Origin: Clitoria ternatea
Lineage: Eukaryota > Streptophyta > Magnoliopsida > Fabales > Fabaceae
DNA: 64,000 bases
Reading direction: 5' to 3'
NCBI GenBank assembly: GCA_037962975.1
Contig: CM075670.1
Span: 235,242,242-235,306,241 of the forward strand
Below the pieces are notes generated by a model, which saw only the letters and a list, made by a program, of their open reading frames with translations, ran no database searches and had not been told where the DNA came from. Below are positions 33,201 to 45,627 of the stretch, in pieces. The first letter of the stretch is position 1, and each line of letters begins with the position of its first letter. The position numbers and the translations under genes were made by a program.

Positions 33201-36200
33201 GTAGCTTTTATCACAACACCTGGATCTATGATAAACCACTCCCATATATGAAGATATGAGAGGGTAATTAAAGATATGATTTAGTAATAGTTGTTTAATT
33301 AAAAACAGTGGAAGAATTAATTTAAATTGATTGATGTATGGATGAATTCAAGAGAAGAGAATTATAAGGTTCCATGATTGAATTATAAGATTCAATAATT
33401 CTTAATATGTCAATAATGCCCCTAATATAATGTTTATTGGAGAATTACTGCATAGGAATCAAAAATCTATTTGAAATAAGCCAATACGAGCATCAGTGGC
33501 CCACTCGCTCAAGCGAGTGGGATTCTCGCTTGAGCGAGCTAGCGTAATTACGCTTGGGCGAGGCAGGGGAAGACTGAGCGAAAGAAATAATTTACATAAG
33601 GGGCTCCTTTCGCTTGAGCGGCCCCATCTCGCTTGAGAGAGATGCAAAGGAAGCCTTGAGCGGATAAGCGAAACACTTGGGTGAAGGAGGAAGAGTGCAT
33701 CAGGTACCCAATCTCGCTCGAGCGAAGAATGGCTTGCTTAAGCAAGATTGTTCCAGAAACGATAATAGCTCTCTGGTCGATTTTTGCTTGGGCGAGTTAC
33801 TCTCGCCTGAGCAAAAATTGTCCAGTAACAAATTTACATCCTCCTTGCTTAAGCGACCCCACTTCCGCCTGAGCGAAAATTGTCCAGAGACTAGCCTCTG
33901 ATTCTGGGACAACTTCGCTTGGGCGAATTTGACACCCGCTCAGGCGAAATAAGGCCAGGGACCAAAACTCAGATTCCCATCAATCTCGCTCGAGTAAGAT
34001 TCTCACTCGCTTGAGCGAGTTCTGCAGAACTTATGCAGAAAATGTGAAATTGCATACTTAACCCACAACACACCATACTAACATTCAATCTATTGCTATT
34101 CATTTAATCTCTACATGATTTACACATTATATGACACCCTTGAAACTTGCCTCACTCATCATTAACCATTAAAACCCATTCTAATTCATGAAAACATAAG
34201 GGATTCAACACACCAACTCATATAGTCACCAAAACATAAATCTTTGTATAAGCTTTCATTCATTCGTAAGATTAAACATCAACAAGCATCATCATTCATC
34301 TATTTACATCTCTTGGGTCATAGATAAAAATTGATCATACACTAAGATCCAATTTTCCTCTATGGCCACCCAAAATCATCTATCACCTAGAATTATGAAA
34401 ATAAGCATTCCTTACATCATATGCTATACAAAATCTACATTTCACCGGCCAAGGCACATCCTATACTACTATTTACCTCCACAGCCAAAATACACTTTAA
34501 AATGCTAACTCTTCCCATGAATGCCCTGCATCACAAATCTAAAAATAGACAACATGGGAGAGTGAGTCCACATTCCAAAGGTATGAATATGAATACCATG
34601 TGATTATGTATATATGCATCTACACATGTATACTTTGCATATCCATAACATTCACCATACCATTTACCATCACAATTCCATCATACATTTTATCATAATT
34701 AACAACACAATTCCAAACAAAGTACACAAGCACATACATAATCACGTCTCTCAACAATTGAACTATCACATAACCATTATTAGGTATTCATATCTTTTAT
34801 GTTGTCTAAAAATATATTTTTACCACTTCATCAAAGTCATCATCATATCTCATCACGTTGGCATACCTCCTTCTATATGCAAATGCTCTTAAGCTAATGC
34901 ATATGCACAAAGGAATATTTCAACAATTATAGATCTGACCGTGGGATTACAACACCGAATGTGGGATTCAAGCATGGTCATCTAACCACACCCCTACTAC
35001 AGTAGTAAAATATATACACTTATTCTTTAAATTGCATGCATTCACCAATAGTTTTACTGGTACCAAACCGCATCGCCCATCTTGCAACACCTGGTCATTT
35101 TCACCATGACCGCGGTATACAACATATCAACATATGGTGTTACGGGCCGGCTAGATATTTAATCATGGCGGCTGTGATCTCAAGGACCACCGGGGTCACC
35201 TGCTCATCAAGAGCCACCCCCCACAAGGGTCGGCCACATGTAGCTCCCCGAAGCAATACATGGGCGGCTTCGTGACTTTACACTAAGTCACAGGGGAAAA
35301 TACAACTTGCTCGTGCACCGAGCCACCCTCCCACTGGGTCGGCCGAGGGAACTCCCCTAATGTTCCACGACGGCGGCTATGCAGTATGCCATGGATGCAA
35401 ATGCAGATCATATGCATTTCTCACTCTCTGCATCCTATATATGCCACTCTACATACATCATCATCATCACCAACATCACCACAAGGTTTTTAATGGATTC
35501 AATCTTGTTGGTTATTCTCATTAATTTTGAATCTTTATGTGGCGTTCACAACAGTTTTCAAACATATGATTCAATTTTAATACCAACCAAGAATACAATT
35601 CATTCTCTATCAAAGTCATTAGCATTCATTATGCTTTATCGGTGGACCTATATTCATTTAACCACATATTCATCAAGCAATCATGCCACCACACCACACA
35701 TCAAAATTTCTTATAAAAGCATTCAAAGCATGTTGCCAATCATATTATCTACATCATACCACACATCATCATTTCTCACAACATTCAAACAAGGCTAACA
35801 TGCATAACACTACATGCCACAATCAAATAACATTCAAATTCATGCATTTAGAACTTAAGACTCCTCTCCTACCTCAAGAGAAGAATTCTGATTGATAAGA
35901 CGCTCCCGCCTCGTCGTTCGGAATAGGTCCTACATTCACATTCATGTAAAACCTTAATTAATCAACTACTCAAATCATCCATTCTATTCTATTTAGTCAT
36001 ATTCACATTTATAATTTCACAACATGTGCTAGACATGTTGTAGATACCATTTTTATTCTTTATTAGGCTTCGGGAATTCCTTCCCATCAAGCCATCATCA
36101 TTAAATTTAAAGGTTACAAGACACCTTATCCTCAAGCTTTACAAAACTCCTTCTATCAACATTCATATCTTTCAATATCATATATTTCTTCCTAAATTAC

Positions 36201-37085
36201 ATTCTTGAACCAACATTAACCATTTTTCCCAAATTCCTAAGTTAGGGTTTTTCTTACACCCAACCACATTCATTAATACATCTATCTTTCATCTCTTTTA
36301 CATCATAAATGCACCAACCACCATTAACTCCTCATAATTACCCACATTTATTGCCACCCACCTTAGGACATAAGCATTCAATGCTCTAAATAGTTACTCA
36401 TATACATGCATTACTCTTCTAAATCATAGCATCCCATAATATCATCATTAACCCATCAAAAATGATGAAGATAGCTTACCACACACCCAAACAAAATGGG
36501 TTTTCAAGGAAGAGAATGTGCCACACGAAAATAGGAGGAAGAGGAAGATGAGGAACTCCAAGCTCCAAGCCTTCTTCAACGAAAATGGAGAGGGGGAAAG
36601 AGGTCACCACTTAACTTGGGGTTTTTGGAGAAGAAGAGAAGAAGTGATGAGGAAAAGATGAAGAAGAGAAGAAGTGATATGTTTTTCTCTATTTCATTCA
36701 GCATGCAACGAAAGTAATAAGGGAGAAAGGGGTTTTTGATTTACTTTTATTTCCATTCATTAGAATTTCATCGTTTTGCCACTAACAGGCTCTCCATTCG
36801 GGTTCAATACTTTATCTGAAAATTATTCTGAATATATATTCGAATTCCCAATATTATCCTTAATAGCCCTGACCAAAATCATCTCAATTAGAGATACTTG
36901 GTCCGACACCCATATCTCAACCGGGCTCATTTTCAGCTTAACCGGTCTCCAAAAATCACCAACAATTCCTAAAATTCTTAATTTAATTAATTTCAATATA
37001 TTGGGACATTAAATAATTTACCTTCAATTATTCAATATTTAATTTCCTTGATTAATCCTCTATTTTAGAAACTTGGGATGTTACA
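33201..37085 (-). mobile_element. Solo LTR 1, 3.9 kb, large gypsy-type LTR
   Basis: The minus-strand LTR begins TGTAACATCCCAAG (at 37085) and ends AAAAGCTAC (at 33201), flanked by GTGGT duplications. No gag, pol, primer site or polypurine tract lies inside, so it is a solo LTR left by LTR-LTR recombination. Near its 3' end (33487-34021) is a block of about 16 variants of tcgcttgagcga/tcgctcgagcga. The centre (35030-35370) has gagccaccc-type words paired with gggtcggcc. The words actcactctcccatg and tcatatcttcatatatggga are shared with the tandem unit at 8.9-11.3 kb. Gypsy affiliation is inferred from terminal sequence and 5-bp duplication. Confidence 0.8.
33487..34021. repeat. CGCTTGAGCG palindromic-phrase block in solo LTR 1
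   Basis: About 16 near-copies of a 12-bp near-palindrome (tcgcttgagcga, cgctcgagcg, gcttgggcga, cgcctgagcg) occur, often as pairs ~10-35 bp apart and separated by recurring words such as aaaattgtccag. Many pairs are written in opposite senses, so the RNA could form alternative hairpins. No frame runs convincingly through it. Confidence 0.85.
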
Positions 37086-37735
37086 GTGGTAAGCATGGGA
37101 GCCTTTCCCTGTGTGTGTGAGTGAAAAAATAAAAGGTTTGTTCAATTAAAAATAGTTAACTAAAATAAATCAAGTAAAATAAGTTAAGTAAAATAAATCA
37201 ATTAAAATAACTTAACTAAAATAAATTAATTAAAAAGGTTTAATAAATCAATTAGTAGAAACTACGATAGTAGTTTGTTCAGATTTCTCGTTTATGATAA
37301 AGGCGTTCATTTAACTTTGATGTTAATTTCAAAATTTAATTTTTATGGTCATTTAAGTATTTTAGTTTGATGATAATTGAAAAATCTTTTTGGGGGAACT
37401 ATGTTTTGGCGAGCCGTCTAGTATTTTATTGATTTCAAAATGTTATAAGTACAATAGGTATTCAAGATGTTACTATTTATGATTAGACGTTCATTGGCTA
37501 CAGATACTGACACTGATGTGGGCAAATTTTGTTCTAAATCCATTCTGAAGTGCGATTCTAAAAGATTTCATACGCGGTATTAGTAATCATTATTTAGGGG
37601 TTGTAATTAATAAAGGCATTAATACATACATTAATTACACCCAACCAATATTTGTAATCTGAGTATGATAAAAAGGGAACCATTTGTGGAATGAAACTCA
37701 CACTTAGCTAGAAATAGAAAAACTTATACAGTTGA
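37086..37735. other. AT-rich DNA between solo LTR 1 and the Ulp1-like remnant
   Basis: The first five bases are the right target duplication of solo LTR 1. A loose array of aataaatYaaNtaaaataa words lies at 37140-37250. No gene recognised. It may belong to the end of a MULE, but no terminal inverted repeat was found. Confidence 0.4.
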
Positions 37736-39930
37736 TGGTTTAGGTAATTTTAATCCTAGAATGGGTTCAAACACTAACCTAGGTTTGCCACCAACATTAG
37801 TAGATCAATGTTAGCATATATGAAACAGTTAGCTGATCGCCAAGCACAATCAGAAATGTAAATACACTGGTTGAAAACCGAGGTAGACAATATGCGTATG
37901 TCGGTGGCTATGCTACCCTTCTTGTGTGGGAACCAGCATGTCCCAAACACTTGTCAACAGTCTAATCAACAACCCCCAAAGGTGGATGTTGAAGATACCA
38001 GTTGAAAGAAAAGGGTAAGTCTAAAGTTGTTGATGTTGATGACTTCAACATAGATAGTTACTTGGCTGATGCATCACCACATGGGGTGGTGCTGTTAGAT
38101 AGGGATCAGGTTGAGCAGCCTGGGTCAACAAAAGGGAAATCTCCTTTAACTGCAAGAAGGTGTTCCACACCAACCACCTTGTAGGTAAAATAAGTTAAAA
38201 ATTATGTTTTGATGTTTGCTAGGAGTTTACGAACAAGCGTTTTTGTGTTTTAATACCTTGCATGGTTTTTATTTTGTCTTATTTTGTTTGATAAGGGAGT
38301 AACTCACAAGTTTAGGAAAAATGACTAGCATATCTGAACCATACTCGAATAACCCTCGATCTTCAAATAAAATATGTTCTCGTTTAGTCCCTCCACTGTC
38401 CCGGCCTAGGTTGAGCCCAACTGGGCCTCAACAAAAATTAACTCAAACCTCCCCACAAGTGTTCCCTAGTCTGCCCCCGTCCGATTCGAGGCCTACATTA
38501 TCACTTTCTAGAAGGGGTGTCAGTTTTGTCCTTCCAAAGGTTATTTTTTTTTATATTTAAGGCATCAATTTTTAAATTTGCATATGGTTTTTATTTCTAT
38601 GTTTTTTTTTACACGTGGTTATTTTTTTACTAATAGCTTCTCGGCAACCCAATACAGCATCTAAAATATAAATTCAAAATCATTGTTGATTTTGGTATAA
38701 GAAAACATGAACTAATGACTACGTATTATATTTTTTGTGTAAGTTTATACAGTGGGTAAGTAGGTTTTATTTTTATTTGGCAAAAGTATAGGTTAAGCAG
38801 TAACTAATGTATGCATGGTGAAAATTTTTAGTGACATTGTTTTCTCAGCAAGCAACTTTATGTTGCATTGTGGAGACTTTCATTGTTTAGTCCCTGGTAA
38901 TACGGTCTTTGAAAAGGTAAGAGGAAGATTACAAAGTTAAACGTGTAGTCAATCGTTTGTTCCTTATGTATGTTATTTTGTAGATATTTCGAATGGTGTG
39001 CTTGAACCATGCAAATGACAACTGAACCAATTGCAAGGTTACGATGTGGTGTTTGCCACCTTTGTTTACTGTGAGAACAATCATCTAGTTTTCTCTGTTT
39101 TTTTATTTGCATCAAGTTGTATGAATTTTTTTAACTGATCCAACTACTAAACATAACAGGAGAATGTTTTGGAAGGTCACCCTATCACTGACTACGTTCT
39201 AGATTAGATGCCTGGGAGTGTCTATCTTACATGGGTATAAAATTATCTCCAACTTAAAAGTACATACTTTGTCTCTAACGCATACATTGAGACAGTTTTT
39301 TCCATGATGCAGATCTATGTTCCCATTAAAGAGGATAATCATTAGTATCTCATGGTTGTTAATATAAAAGACCCTAAAATCCACAAACTAGACATATTTC
39401 TTAGTAATGATTAGGACCCCTTGAGAGTGAAGAACATTGAAACAATAATAAGACATAATTAAATTTGGTAAATCATTGGAGTGATTTAACTTGGTTAATG
39501 GTATGGTTAAATGTTTGTGTAGGCTCGTATGTTGAGTCAAATGCTTGTCTCTGATTACTTTATTCCCAGTATGATAGAAAGTGGTGGTGACTTTGAAAAC
39601 TAGAAGATTGTTGAGCCAAGAGGAATACCCAACTTGGGGTCAAGCTCTAACTTTGCTATTTGGGTGCTTGATTGGCTCAACATGTGAGACCATTTTCAAA
39701 AGAATATGATTGGGCTGGTAAGTATTATATCCTAAACTAAGAAATAAGATAATTAACTTAAAAAAGTATTTTTGTAAATTGATTCAATTTCTTGTGTATG
39801 ACAGTTGAACGAACCATTGGTGTGATTAAAAATTGTAATCCAAGGTGTATTAAGCTCTGGTAATGATGTCAAGGAGTATGTTGAGAATGCAATTCAAATG
39901 GTGTGGAGTAGCTCTACCTGATTGCAAATT
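37736..39930 (+). pseudogene. Ulp1-like (C48) cysteine peptidase remnant, MULE-associated type
   Basis: Scattered homologous pieces with stops and intron-like gaps: GKSKVVDVDDFNIDSYLAD (about 38013-38070); SDIVFSASNFMLHCGDFHCL (about 38830-38890); RMVCLNHANDN (about 38990); IYVPIKEDNH then a stop then YLMVVNIKD (39313-39375), where the catalytic His of the HxW-type motif would lie; and GSSSNFAIWVLDWLNM (about 39640-39685), where the N-x-x-D-C-G catalytic Cys should be but is not. Ulp1 peptidases cleave SUMO; copies captured by Kaonashi-type MULEs are common in plants. This copy is dead. It converges on the MULE transposase remnant at 40429-42515. Identification is by eye from short motifs. 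Confidence 0.6.
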
Positions 39931-40428
39931 CTATGGCTTTGTTAATTGCTATTTTTATCTTAGTTAAGCATTTGTAATGTTAACTATGTAAGATCACTTT
40001 CATTTTAGATTTGTTGAATCCAACAAATCTGTGACAACATTTAAGTGATATTTTTATCTTATTTAAGTAGTTTAAAGTTTCAGTTTGTAAGACCTCTTTG
40101 ACGTTGTAAGAGTTTTCATGTTTCATTTGAATGTGTAATTTTCAATTTGTAAAACCTCCAATGAATTTTTAATTTTCAATTTGAGAGACCGTGTGATTTT
40201 TATGACTATAATATTGTTTTAATAAATAAATTTTAATTCTTCATTGCAAATAATAATAAGAGAAACTTAAATTTAGTTAGACATAAATTTGTTTTAAATT
40301 TTTAATTCATCATTGCATTATAATAAGAGAAATCGAGTCTTAGCTAGACATCACATTATAGTAACACAAAATGTTAACATTATAGTAAGACATAACATTA
40401 ATATTTGTAGAAAACAAGCACAAACGAT
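39931..40428. other. AT-rich spacer between two convergent pseudogenes
   Basis: A/T-rich DNA with repeated tttgtaagacct / tttgtaaaacctc / tttgagagacc words (about 40085-40195) and taataagagaaa repeated at 40256 and 40323. No coding similarity. It sits where the 3' ends of the Ulp1-like and transposase remnants meet. Confidence 0.5.
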
Positions 40429-42518
40429 TTAACACACTCTATCAGTACATGACATTGTGTGTACAAGACGGTTCTTCGCCCGAATTGAGCATGTTCGCAT
40501 AATGACATTTCTTCCTTGTATGTCCTGGCTGCTTGTAGATAGAACACCTTGTAACATGGTGTTTGCTGATATGAACTTCGTTTGCGCTTGCATAGTTGCT
40601 GTTAATGGACTCATTAAAGTTCCCAATATGGGTCCCAGCTCCAACATATTAGCCATATTTAGCCAGTAACCTTTTTTCTCATCAGTAAGCCTGTTTCTCA
40701 TATCTCTGAAGTCTTCGTTGGAAACACAGGCAAAACAACACACATCACGTGTCGTAAAATTCAACACACCAAACCAAAGTTTAAATTTTTTCATTGGGTC
40801 ATCGGATGCCAATGCATAACCGTCAGGGATGTTGACTGCCGTTTTCACATTCTTTGTCCATCTTCGATAAACCAAACATGGGGGTAGGTACTGAACATTT
40901 AAATACTTTAACAAAGTCAGAATATACACACATGGGAAACCCGACAATTCCATCCCTATGCACAAGCACCGGATCTCGTCACAACTTTCCTAGTGTGAGA
41001 CGATTCTATCAACATGGTCATTGGATGTGAACGTAACCTTGTAGCTTGTCTGGGATATGCCTCGTAAAACATCAACAACTTGATACCCTCCTGACTTTTC
41101 CAACAACAAATGAAAGTCACCGAACATTTTTCTTGTATATAGACTCGCACAAAAACTTTCCAACATCACAACATGGGTCACCATGACCGGTTCCGTATAC
41201 ATCGACTTGAAATCCTCCTCTACCTTATTATTACGGATGTGTGAAACACACCTATGGAAATTGAACATAAATTCCTTCAGGTTAATCCTTCCATCAACAT
41301 ACCAACCCATTTAGGCATGCAACCCTTTACACCGAGAAGTTGTTCGAATGCCTCCAAAAAAATTCCCTTTTATATACGCAGTCGCCTAATATTTTTTCTT
41401 CACGTACAACTCCTGTGCATACACATCATGAACCAAGTCACATTCCACCAAAGCAGCGTTCCACTTCTCCTCAAACTAGGCAATGGTACAATCACTAAGC
41501 ATGCATTGAGTAAATAACTTAGTGAACCTGGGGTTATGAAACTTATCTGTAAAATTCCTTAACAAATGCCAACCACATAGCCTATGATAAACATCTAGAA
41601 ACAATCGACTGATCACTTGCTTCATTGCTTGATCCACATCTCTAATGACACACTTTGGTATTTTACCATCACTTGCAATCAAAAGTTGTTCCAGCAACCA
41701 AACATAAGTCGGGATCCGTTCGTCTGATATCAAAGCATAATCGGAAACTTATATTTGTTTCTTTTGTATGTCGCATCGAACGCTAACACATCACCAAAAA
41801 TCTGGTAGTCTTTCCGACTAGTTCTGTCACACCAAAACAAATGTAATAACCTTCCATCGTCACTGATATTATGACTCTAAAACAGATACAGATCAACCTC
41901 ATGCAACGCAACCAAAAATTTCTCCATCTTAACCACTTCTGAATCCTCCAACAATCGTGATTTTTGTAGCTCATTATACATGTCTTTCCATTTAAACCCA
42001 ACTAGATCATACCTTCTAGACTGTGTTGCAAATGTGTTATACAATTTCATTGTACTAATCCCACTGCTTCTCATAATTTCCATTTAAGCCATGTCGGTAT
42101 CTAACATTTTTCGATGGGATCTTAACAACCCGCTGTAATTGTCCCCTACCAAACAATGGGTATAGTCATCGTAGAAAAAAGTCATAAACCAATCTCCACG
42201 CTCTAAATCAAATTGTATCTACATTTCTACCAAACAACCAAATCTAGTCTTACGTCAATGATCTCTTTGTCTGTTACCCAAATTGGTAAGTCTTAAACGC
42301 CTAACCCCTTCACTTGAACACGTAAATTGTTGCCATATTAATTCTCCATTCTTGTTTTTTCATCTTTTGTTTTTCCTTACTCTAAACCCATTCGATTTCT
42401 TATACTTATTATAGAACATGTATGTTTCCTCTAAAGCCACAAAACGCATACATTGAACTTGTGCCAGTGAAATGTCTTCCATGCTTGCTAGCAACTCAAC
42501 AAATCTTTCACTACCCAT
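40429..42518 (-). pseudogene. FAR1/MULE (MURA-type) transposase remnant
   Basis: FAR1-type proteins are transposases of Mutator-like elements or transcription factors domesticated from them. In order on the minus strand: N-terminal FAR1 DNA-binding piece (from MGSERFVELL near 42518); GISTMKLYNTFA and GFKWKDMYNEL (41877-42083); the transposase core with GDVLAFDATYKRNKY (first catalytic Asp) near 41770-41800, TYVWLLEQLL, VIRDVDQAMK and HRLCGWHLLRNF (41476-41733); NFHRCVSHIRNNKVEEDFKS (about 41230); and the SWIM-type end CLCIGMELSGFPCVYI (about 40905-40975), in which the expected His is Tyr. Several frame breaks and stops make it non-functional. A solo LTR inserted at the presumed start codon (TSD 42516-42520). 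Confidence 0.82.
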
Positions 42519-42520
42519 GC
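42516..42520. repeat. Target-site duplication (left) of solo LTR 2
   Basis: CATGC precedes TGTGACGACC and recurs at 45396-45400 after GGATGTTGCA. Confidence 0.92.
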
Positions 42521-42734
42521 TGTGACGACCCTCGTCAATTTTCTCATTTTTCACAATAGATTTTTCACTTTTAATAAAAATCCACTCGGTCTTAATAAAA
42601 AATAATATTTATTTTTCTTAAATATATTCAAAATAGTAAAATCATACTTGAAATAGTAATGTCCAACTGAAACCGATCGGAAATACATCCATAGAGTTAT
42701 TTAGAAAGCAACGGAAGAAGGAAACAATTAGGGT

Positions 42735-43870
42735 TCACTCGGAAATAATTCTCTCACTCGGGACAGCTTAACTTCCACTCAGAAAAAGTTCACTCATATC
42801 CTTACTCAAAAACACTTTGACCTTCACTCGGAAGCACTCTTATATTTCTTCACTCGGAGTCTCAGCCATAGCTCACTCGGAGACACTAACCCTTTTCACT
42901 CAGAATTGAGTCTCTCGGTTATTCTCCTCTCGGAAAGAAATGAAGGATGCTCAAATGGGTATCAAATCAGTAGGTCCTCGCTCGGATAAGGAATCCACTC
43001 GGCTAAATTCACCAGGTGATTAACTCTGCTACAACAATGCAAAATTCATTCATAAAATAAACACCGATCACCTAACATCATAAAGTCATAACCGATTCAA
43101 ATTTTAATTCTACACACAGACAACGCATTGTAACATCAAACACTCGGAAAAACTCAAAATATATATATTACATAATTCATTCAATTTCAATCGGTGCCTT
43201 GGCATCAGTCCTCTGCTTGGCGCACCTCCATGGCTCCGACCTCTTCCCTGTCACTGGTTACTAAAAATGTAAACCACAGCAAGGGTGAGTGTTTAGCATT
43301 ATAATTAATCTAGAACGGAATAAAATATGAGTATAAACTCTATCCGATTCTTTATCTTCAAATTGTACATTACACTCGACCATTTAACTCACACTCGACA
43401 CTTTACTCATCTTCAGCAATATATCCATTAACACTTGACTTTATAGTAATGCATACTCAGCAATCATAACAATTCATGCTTGGCAATTATCATACTTTAC
43501 ATTCAGCAATTATAGCCAACCACACTCGTCAAATACAATAAATTACGTTCGGCAAATATGGCAGATCTTACTCAGCAAGCACAACAAATCTCACTCGGCA
43601 AATATGACATCTTACTCAGCAAGTACAATAATTCATACTCAGCAAAAATAATACTTCACACTCGGCATTTATATTTAACCTCATTCGGCAATATAGCAAA
43701 TTGCACTCAGCAATACATCACTCGGTAATAACTCAAATTGTACTCAGCAATACATCAAATCATTCTCAGCAAACATATCAAAATCTTATTCGGCAATTAT
43801 AACAAACTTCACTCGGCAAGTATAGCAAACTGCACTCGGCAAATCTAGCAAAATGGACTCGGTAAATATA
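42735..43870. repeat. CACTCGG / ACTCGGCAA phrase block in solo LTR 2
   Basis: A first part (42735-43020) repeats cactcgga at 10-30-bp spacing. A second part (43375-43870) repeats actcRgcaaWtat about every 25-30 bp, more than 20 times. The units diverge independently. No protein-coding frame fits. Confidence 0.8.
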
Positions 43871-45171
43871 CACATCTCAATTAATAAATTCATCAAATGT
43901 CACAACTGACTCTCACATAAAATCGATGCCTAGTATCCGGATACTAAAGGATCGGCCTTCAGCTGGGAGTCCGACTTGACATCCCGTGAACCCGACTTGG
44001 TTCACCGAGCCCGACTTGGCTCCCCCTCAACCACTGGGTCATAGACCTCTGGGTAGCTCAACTGGGTCCTGCTTGACCACTGAAGCCAAAAATGAGGGTA
44101 ACATATACCGTCGGCCATCCCATACCACATATTCGCATCTCAATCATTTCATATTATCAACAATCAACAAATACAACTACCAGAAACTGGCATGTGCTCA
44201 CAACACAGGGCGACCGACTTGTCAAGCCCATTCATTATATTGCCACTGGGCGACCTGCTTGTCAATCCCGACATCATATTTCCATTAAACACCGATTGTA
44301 ACAGCATCAATTATTTCAAATTTCAATCGGCTCAAGCCACATACACACGATCAGAAACCGATCGGTGTCCACATACATGCATCCATACACATTCGTATAC
44401 ACTCATTTGGCATCATCTCAAATATCACAGCATTATTTATTTCTCAAGTCACATTCACACGATCAGAAACTGATCGGTGTTCACATACATAGATGCATTC
44501 TCATACATTCACAACTTTATTACAGCATCAATATCAAATATTTCTCAAGTCACTCATACACACACACACGATCCTAAACCGATCGGTGTGCACATCCATA
44601 CGTACATTCATACACATCCACATAATTTTCACTCAGCATCATCTCTTACCCGGTTTAGTCATTCTAACAACTCGGACAATGTCCAATTCTAATTAATTAT
44701 AACCCGAACACCCCCTTACCTCTGTTCCACGCTTCAACAGTTTCTGGGTTCACAGCTCCTCCTTTCCAGCACCAGCTTCCTTACTCGTTCCACTACCTAC
44801 GGTTTGGAATGTGAAATACGTTACCATCACACCACCATCCACATGATCAAGGGCTATTTTCAAGCTCACAGCTAAGAGGAGTGGGGATCGGAACAGTACC
44901 CCCTCCATACACATGACCATTCGGTCCAGAAAAGAAGTGAAAGAGGTGAGGTAACAATTTTTAAACGGTTCAAAGGACTTACCTTGAAACCACTGTCACA
45001 GCTATGTAATTATTTCAAGGTGTTGATGTAAAATGAACCTTCCTTCGAAGCTTATAGCTCTCAATAATGGAAGAAGAAGAAAAGTAGCAGAAGTTCTTCA
45101 CGTGAAAGAGAGTGAATGATTACACAAATGATTGAAGAAAGAGAAGAAAACCATTATTTAAACTCATGGCA

Positions 45172-45225
45172 ACCGGTTACCTTCTCAACCGGTCACTTCC
45201 AACCGGTAACCTCTTCAACCGGTCA
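45172..45225. repeat. AACCGGT palindromic phrase near the 5' end of solo LTR 2
   Basis: The word caaccggt occurs four times in about 50 bp (aaccggttacc, caaccggtcac, aaccggtaacc, caaccggtcat), alternating accggtNacc and accggtca. ACCGGT is a perfect palindrome and the first copy reads AACCGGTT. It lies about 170-225 bp inside the LTR, the same relative place as the ACGCGTAGCG phrase in solo LTR 3. Confidence 0.85.
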
Positions 45226-45395
45226 TCTCTCCATTTCCTTTACAATTTCTTTAAAGATTTAATTAAACTTCTCTTCTTCTAATCACACCCTTTATAATTA
45301 ACCAATAATTCATAAAAATATCAAATAAATTCCTAAAAATAATTTTTAATATTTCCACTTCACAAAAATTTTCTACACTTATCCAGGATGTTGCA

Positions 45396-45592
45396 CATGC
45401 TTTCTTCAACATTAGCCTACAATCAGTATAACAACAACATACTTTCAAAATTAAAATAAGTATATTAAACATACTTTCTTCAACATTTTCTATTTAATGA
45501 AACATTTATAAACTTAAAATAATTATCTTTATCAATGTTATTTTACAATATTCTTTCAAAAATTATTTAAATTAAATAATTCATAAATTTGT

Positions 45593-45627
<35 letters not shown>

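Larger units (their letters stand above)
42521..45395 (-). mobile_element. Solo LTR 2, 2.9 kb, related to solo LTRs 1 and 3
   Basis: Minus strand begins TGCAACATCCTGG and ends GGGTCGTCACA, with perfect CATGC duplications. The interior has no retroviral genes, primer site or polypurine tract. Its central part (43930-44060, with ctagtatccggatacta, cagctgggagtc, catcccgtgaac and ccactgggtc) matches in reverse complement 48835-48950 of solo LTR 3, proving kinship. A tcactcggca/tactcagcaa phrase is repeated dozens of times at 42735-43870, and an aaccggt phrase four times at 45172-45225. Confidence 0.88.

Noticed and set aside
33487..34021. Possible bacterial insert because of higher GC and palindromes
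   Set aside because: The block lies within an LTR with exact 5-bp target duplication, and no bacterial coding sequence is present.
34614..35895. 92- and 139-codon frames rich in His, Ile and Thr
   Set aside because: Inside solo LTR 1, composition follows the CATCAT/CACAT-rich DNA; no recognisable domain.
44092..44696. Several overlapping 67-100-codon frames with repeated HTHTH segments
   Set aside because: Inside solo LTR 2, arising from cacacac and cataca repeats in three frames at once.
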